Assembly (NCBI RefSeq): GCF_012849375.1
Contig: NZ_CP051684.1
Location: 4,836,001 to 4,900,000, forward strand
Source: Duganella dendranthematis
Lineage (GTDB): Bacteria > Pseudomonadota > Gammaproteobacteria > Burkholderiales > Burkholderiaceae_D
DNA: 64,000 nt
Direction: 5' to 3'
The notes under the pieces were generated by a model. It was not told where the DNA came from, ran no database searches, and saw only the letters and a list, made by a program, of their open reading frames with translations. Positions 61,334 to 64,000 of the stretch are shown piece by piece. The translations under genes were made by a program, and so were the position numbers. Within the stretch, counting starts at the first letter, position 1. Each line of letters opens with the position of its first letter.

Positions 61334-63514
61334 ATGAAATTGCCTTCATTGAAATGCTGCTGGCCGCTGCTGTTGGCTTTGACGTTGCCGTCCCAGGCGC
61401 AGGATACGCGGCATGTGCCGCATGGGTCGTACACGCAGCTGGCGATTCCGGCGCCGGCTTGTTTGACGATGAACCAGCCTTGGGAAGGGCACTGGAATCC
61501 GTGCTCGACGGCCGATCATCAGGATTGGCTGCAAGACCTGCGCCACTGGCGCGATGAGCGCCGCATCCGCGTCGGCTACGATGGCAGCCGCTATGCGCGG
61601 CCGTCGGCGGCGTGGACGCAATCGAGTTTCATGCAGGCGCAGATGATGGTCGAGGACCGCTATTTCTACGATCCGGCCAGCCGCCGGTACACGGTGGACC
61701 GCTATCTGGACGATCTGGTCCAGCGCTTCGGCGGCATCGATGCGGTGCTGGTGTGGCCGACTTATCCGAATATCGGTCTCGACGACCGCAACACCATCGA
61801 CATGGTGCGCTCGCTGCCTGGCGGCATTCCGGCGGTGAAGCAGATGGTGGCCGACTTCCACCGTCGCGGCGTGCGCGTGATGTTTCCGATGATGCTGTGG
61901 GACCAGGGCACGCGCGCGTTGGCGAAATCCTGGCCGGATGAGCTGGCCGCGCTGATGAAGGAGCTCGGTGCCGACGGCATCAACGGCGATACGCAGGACG
62001 GCGTGCCGCTGGCCTTCACGCTGGCCGCCGATAAGGCCGCCCACCCGCTGGTGTTCCAGCCCGAAGGCCTGCCGTCCGACGAGGCGCTGGCCTGGAACCT
62101 GATGACCTGGGGCCAGTACACTTTCCCTTTCGCGCCGACGGTGGACCGCTACAAGTGGCTGGAGCCGCGCCACATGGTCAACATCTCGGACCGCTGGAAC
62201 CGCAGCAAGACCGACGACCTGCAATTCGCCTTCTTCAACGGCGTCGGCTGGGAAAGCTGGGAAAACATCTGGGGCATCTGGAACGGCATCACACCGCGCG
62301 ACGGCGAAGCCACCCGCCGCGTCGCCATGCTGGAGCGCAGCTATGCGCGCTTCCTGGTCAGCCCGGACTGGGAGCCGCATTATCCGGCGCGCCAGTACGG
62401 TGTGTTCACCAGCCGATGGCCGCTGGCCGACGCCACGCTGTGGACCATCGTCAACCGCAACGAATACGATAGCGACGGCGTGCAGCTGCGCGTGCCGTAC
62501 CAAACCGGCGCGCGCTATTTCGACGCTTATCACGGCGTGGAACTGGCGGCCTCGCGTGACGGCGACGGCGTGCTGCTGTCGTTCCCGATTGAAGCGCGCG
62601 GTTTTGGCGCGGTGCTAATGACCAACGCCCCGCCGGATGCGTCCACCGTGGCCAGCCTGGAGAAGATGAAGGCAATAACCGCGCGTCCGCTGCGCGACTG
62701 GTCCGCCGAGTGGGCCGCCTTGCCGCAGACGCAAACCCCGGTCGCATCCACCAAACCGGCCAGCAGCGCGCCGGCCGGCATGGTCGAGATCCCAGCCGGC
62801 CCGTTCGACTTCACCGTGCGCGGGCTGGCGATAGAAGGCGGTAACAGCGTCGGCGTGGATGTGCAGTATGCATGGGAAGATGGCGCGCGCCGCTTCCACC
62901 AGCGCAGCATGCAGATGCCGCGTTTCTTCATCGACCGTTACCCTGTCAGCAACGCCCAGTTCAAGGCCTTTGTCGACGCCACCCATTACCATCCGGCCGA
63001 CGACGCCAATTTCCTCCAGCACTGGCAGAACGGCAGCTATCCCGCCGGCTGGGGCAACAAGCCAGTCACCTGGGTCGGCCTGGAGGACGCCCGCGCTTAC
63101 GCCGCCTGGGCCGGCAAGCGGCTGCCGCGTGAATGGGAGTGGCAATACGCCGCCAGTGGCAGCGATGGCCGCGTTTACCCATGGGGCAACGACTGGCGCG
63201 CCGACGCGGCGCCGCAGCCGGCCACCGGCCGCGCTGTGGCCACGCCGGCCGACGTGGATTCCCATCCGCAAGGCGCCAGCCCGTTTGGCGTGCAGGATTT
63301 GGTCGGCAACGTCTGGCAGTGGACCGACGAGTATAGCGACGCCCACACCCGCTTCGCCATCCTGCGCGGCGGCAGTTCCTACCAGCCGCAAGGGTCGATC
63401 TGGTACTTCCCGCAAGCCTACCGCAACGACCAGCACGGCAAGCTCTTGCTAATGGCGCCCGGGCGCGACCGCGCCGCCACCGTCGGTTTCCGCTGCGTAA
63501 CGGACGCCCGCTAG
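61334..63514 (+). CDS. Glycosidase-like barrel fused to an FGE-like domain
   Basis: A 726-residue secreted protein (signal residues 1-22). Residues about 30-450 look like a TIM-barrel glycoside hydrolase-type domain: IDAVLVWPTYPNIGLDDRNTIDMVRSL, RGVRVMFPMMLWDQG, GADGINGDTQDGVPLAF and FFNGVGWESWENIWGIWNGI. Residues about 475-726 form an FGE/SUMF1-fold domain (MVEIPAGPF, FFIDRYPVSNAQFKAFV, LPREWEWQYAASG, VYPWGNDW), but the copper cysteines are missing: the segment reads RGGSSYQPQGSIWYFP. It is therefore not a formylglycine-generating enzyme, and the domain probably binds a ligand. Confidence 0.82.
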   Translation: MKLPSLKCCWPLLLALTLPSQAQDTRHVPHGSYTQLAIPAPACLTMNQPWEGHWNPCSTADHQDWLQDLRHWRDERRIRVGYDGSRYARPSAAWTQSSFMQAQMMVEDRYFYDPASRRYTVDRYLDDLVQRFGGIDAVLVWPTYPNIGLDDRNTIDMVRSLPGGIPAVKQMVADFHRRGVRVMFPMMLWDQGTRALAKSWPDELAALMKELGADGINGDTQDGVPLAFTLAADKAAHPLVFQPEGLPSDEALAWNLMTWGQYTFPFAPTVDRYKWLEPRHMVNISDRWNRSKTDDLQFAFFNGVGWESWENIWGIWNGITPRDGEATRRVAMLERSYARFLVSPDWEPHYPARQYGVFTSRWPLADATLWTIVNRNEYDSDGVQLRVPYQTGARYFDAYHGVELAASRDGDGVLLSFPIEARGFGAVLMTNAPPDASTVASLEKMKAITARPLRDWSAEWAALPQTQTPVASTKPASSAPAGMVEIPAGPFDFTVRGLAIEGGNSVGVDVQYAWEDGARRFHQRSMQMPRFFIDRYPVSNAQFKAFVDATHYHPADDANFLQHWQNGSYPAGWGNKPVTWVGLEDARAYAAWAGKRLPREWEWQYAASGSDGRVYPWGNDWRADAAPQPATGRAVATPADVDSHPQGASPFGVQDLVGNVWQWTDEYSDAHTRFAILRGGSSYQPQGSIWYFPQAYRNDQHGKLLLMAPGRDRAATVGFRCVTDAR

Positions 63515-63597
63515 CCGGTCACCGAAAAAGCGTTGCTTTTAGTAAGCCTTTATACTTGTGGTTCCGACGACGACAAAGCTGCTTTTCAGGGTGTTAA

Positions 63598-64000
63598 ATG
63601 AGTACGTTTGATGTATTGACCGGGCTGGCGGACCGCGCCGCCTTCCGCGAGGGCTTGCGCTCCGCGCTGCAACGCGCCTTGCGGGCCAACGCCCAGGTGG
63701 CGCTGGTGTTGATCGATCTGGATGGCTTTCAGACGATTAACGACCTGCACGGCCAGGACAATGGTGACGCGCTGCTGCGCGAAATCGGTCGCCGCCTGCA
63801 GCACTTGGCGCGCGCCGGCGAACTGGTGGCGCGGCTGGGGGCGGACGAATTCGCCATTATCTGTGAGCAGGTGACGGTGCCGGCGGAACTGGCGGCGCTG
63901 GCTGAGCGCATCCAGCTGGCGGTGCAAGCGCCGGCCGCCATTGGCGGCGTGAGCGCCGTGGTCACCGCCAGCATCGGCCTGGCGACGGCCAACGACGCGG
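63598..64000 (+). CDS. GGDEF domain protein, N-terminal part (cut by window end)
   Basis: The frame is open from ATG 63598 to the window end (134 full codons). It starts directly with a GGDEF domain: FDVLTGLADRAAFREGL, VALVLIDLDGFQTINDLHGQDNGDALLREIGRRL, then LVARLGADEFAII. The signature is GADEF, a variant found in some active cyclases. No sensor domain precedes it; further domains (for example EAL) may follow outside the window. The likely role is making or sensing cyclic di-GMP. Confidence 0.85.
   Translation, partial: MSTFDVLTGLADRAAFREGLRSALQRALRANAQVALVLIDLDGFQTINDLHGQDNGDALLREIGRRLQHLARAGELVARLGADEFAIICEQVTVPAELAALAERIQLAVQAPAAIGGVSAVVTASIGLATANDA

Overview
The window looks like chromosomal DNA of a high-GC betaproteobacterium in the Oxalobacteraceae (Duganella, Massilia, Rugamonas or a close relative). 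The grounds are the order cysS, AlkA-type glycosylase, accA, tilS, lysC, tRNA-Ser, the closeness of cyclophilin genes and lpxH to that block, and many environmental-type regulators. This placement is inferred from gene content and order; no database search was run. No phage, insertion sequence or CRISPR array was found.

Layout. 1-2533: end of rlmB, cysE, yceH and a reductase. 2530-7596: an MFS exporter divergent from a LysR gene, then a GntR (YtrA-type) and ABC exporter operon read leftward. 7766-13690: a six-gene, translationally coupled stressosome module (RsbR, RsbS, RsbT, a GHKL-PP2C fusion and two histidine kinases) with no sigma factor. 13673-18374: DUF72, a lipoprotein, two membrane proteins, lpxH and two cyclophilins. 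18596-24634: cysS, glycosylase, accA, tilS, lysC. 24663-25219: two identical tRNA-Ser(GCT) genes, each with its own promoter and terminator, around a hairpin-rich spacer. 25346-31355: LysR regulators, a DMT exporter, a LytTR two-component pair, a small SnoaL-like secreted protein and a cupin.

31542-34498: a lipoprotein sulfatase with its formylglycine-generating enzyme (FGE). 35228-39911: a D-tartrate catabolic locus (LysR, tarD, dctA, hydroxyacid dehydrogenase). 40003-44637: TonB receptor, second sulfatase and second FGE. 44758-50479: a secreted hypothetical, DedA, a small protein and a three-subunit molybdenum hydroxylase (cytochrome c, Mo subunit, 2Fe-2S subunit). 50681-56965: LysR, a Bcr/CflA exporter, IclR, a hybrid histidine kinase and a double-TetR protein. 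56973-59163: an exported SurE nucleotidase behind a PHO box, a lipoprotein and a small beta-rich secreted protein. 59302-64000: a CocE-type esterase, a barrel-plus-FGE-like fusion and the start of a GGDEF gene.

Themes. Three FGE-fold proteins and two sulfatases suggest use of sulfated substrates. The stressosome module appears to pass its signal to two-component kinases rather than to a sigma-B switch. Three copies of a paired palindromic repeat lie in intergenic gaps of the housekeeping part.
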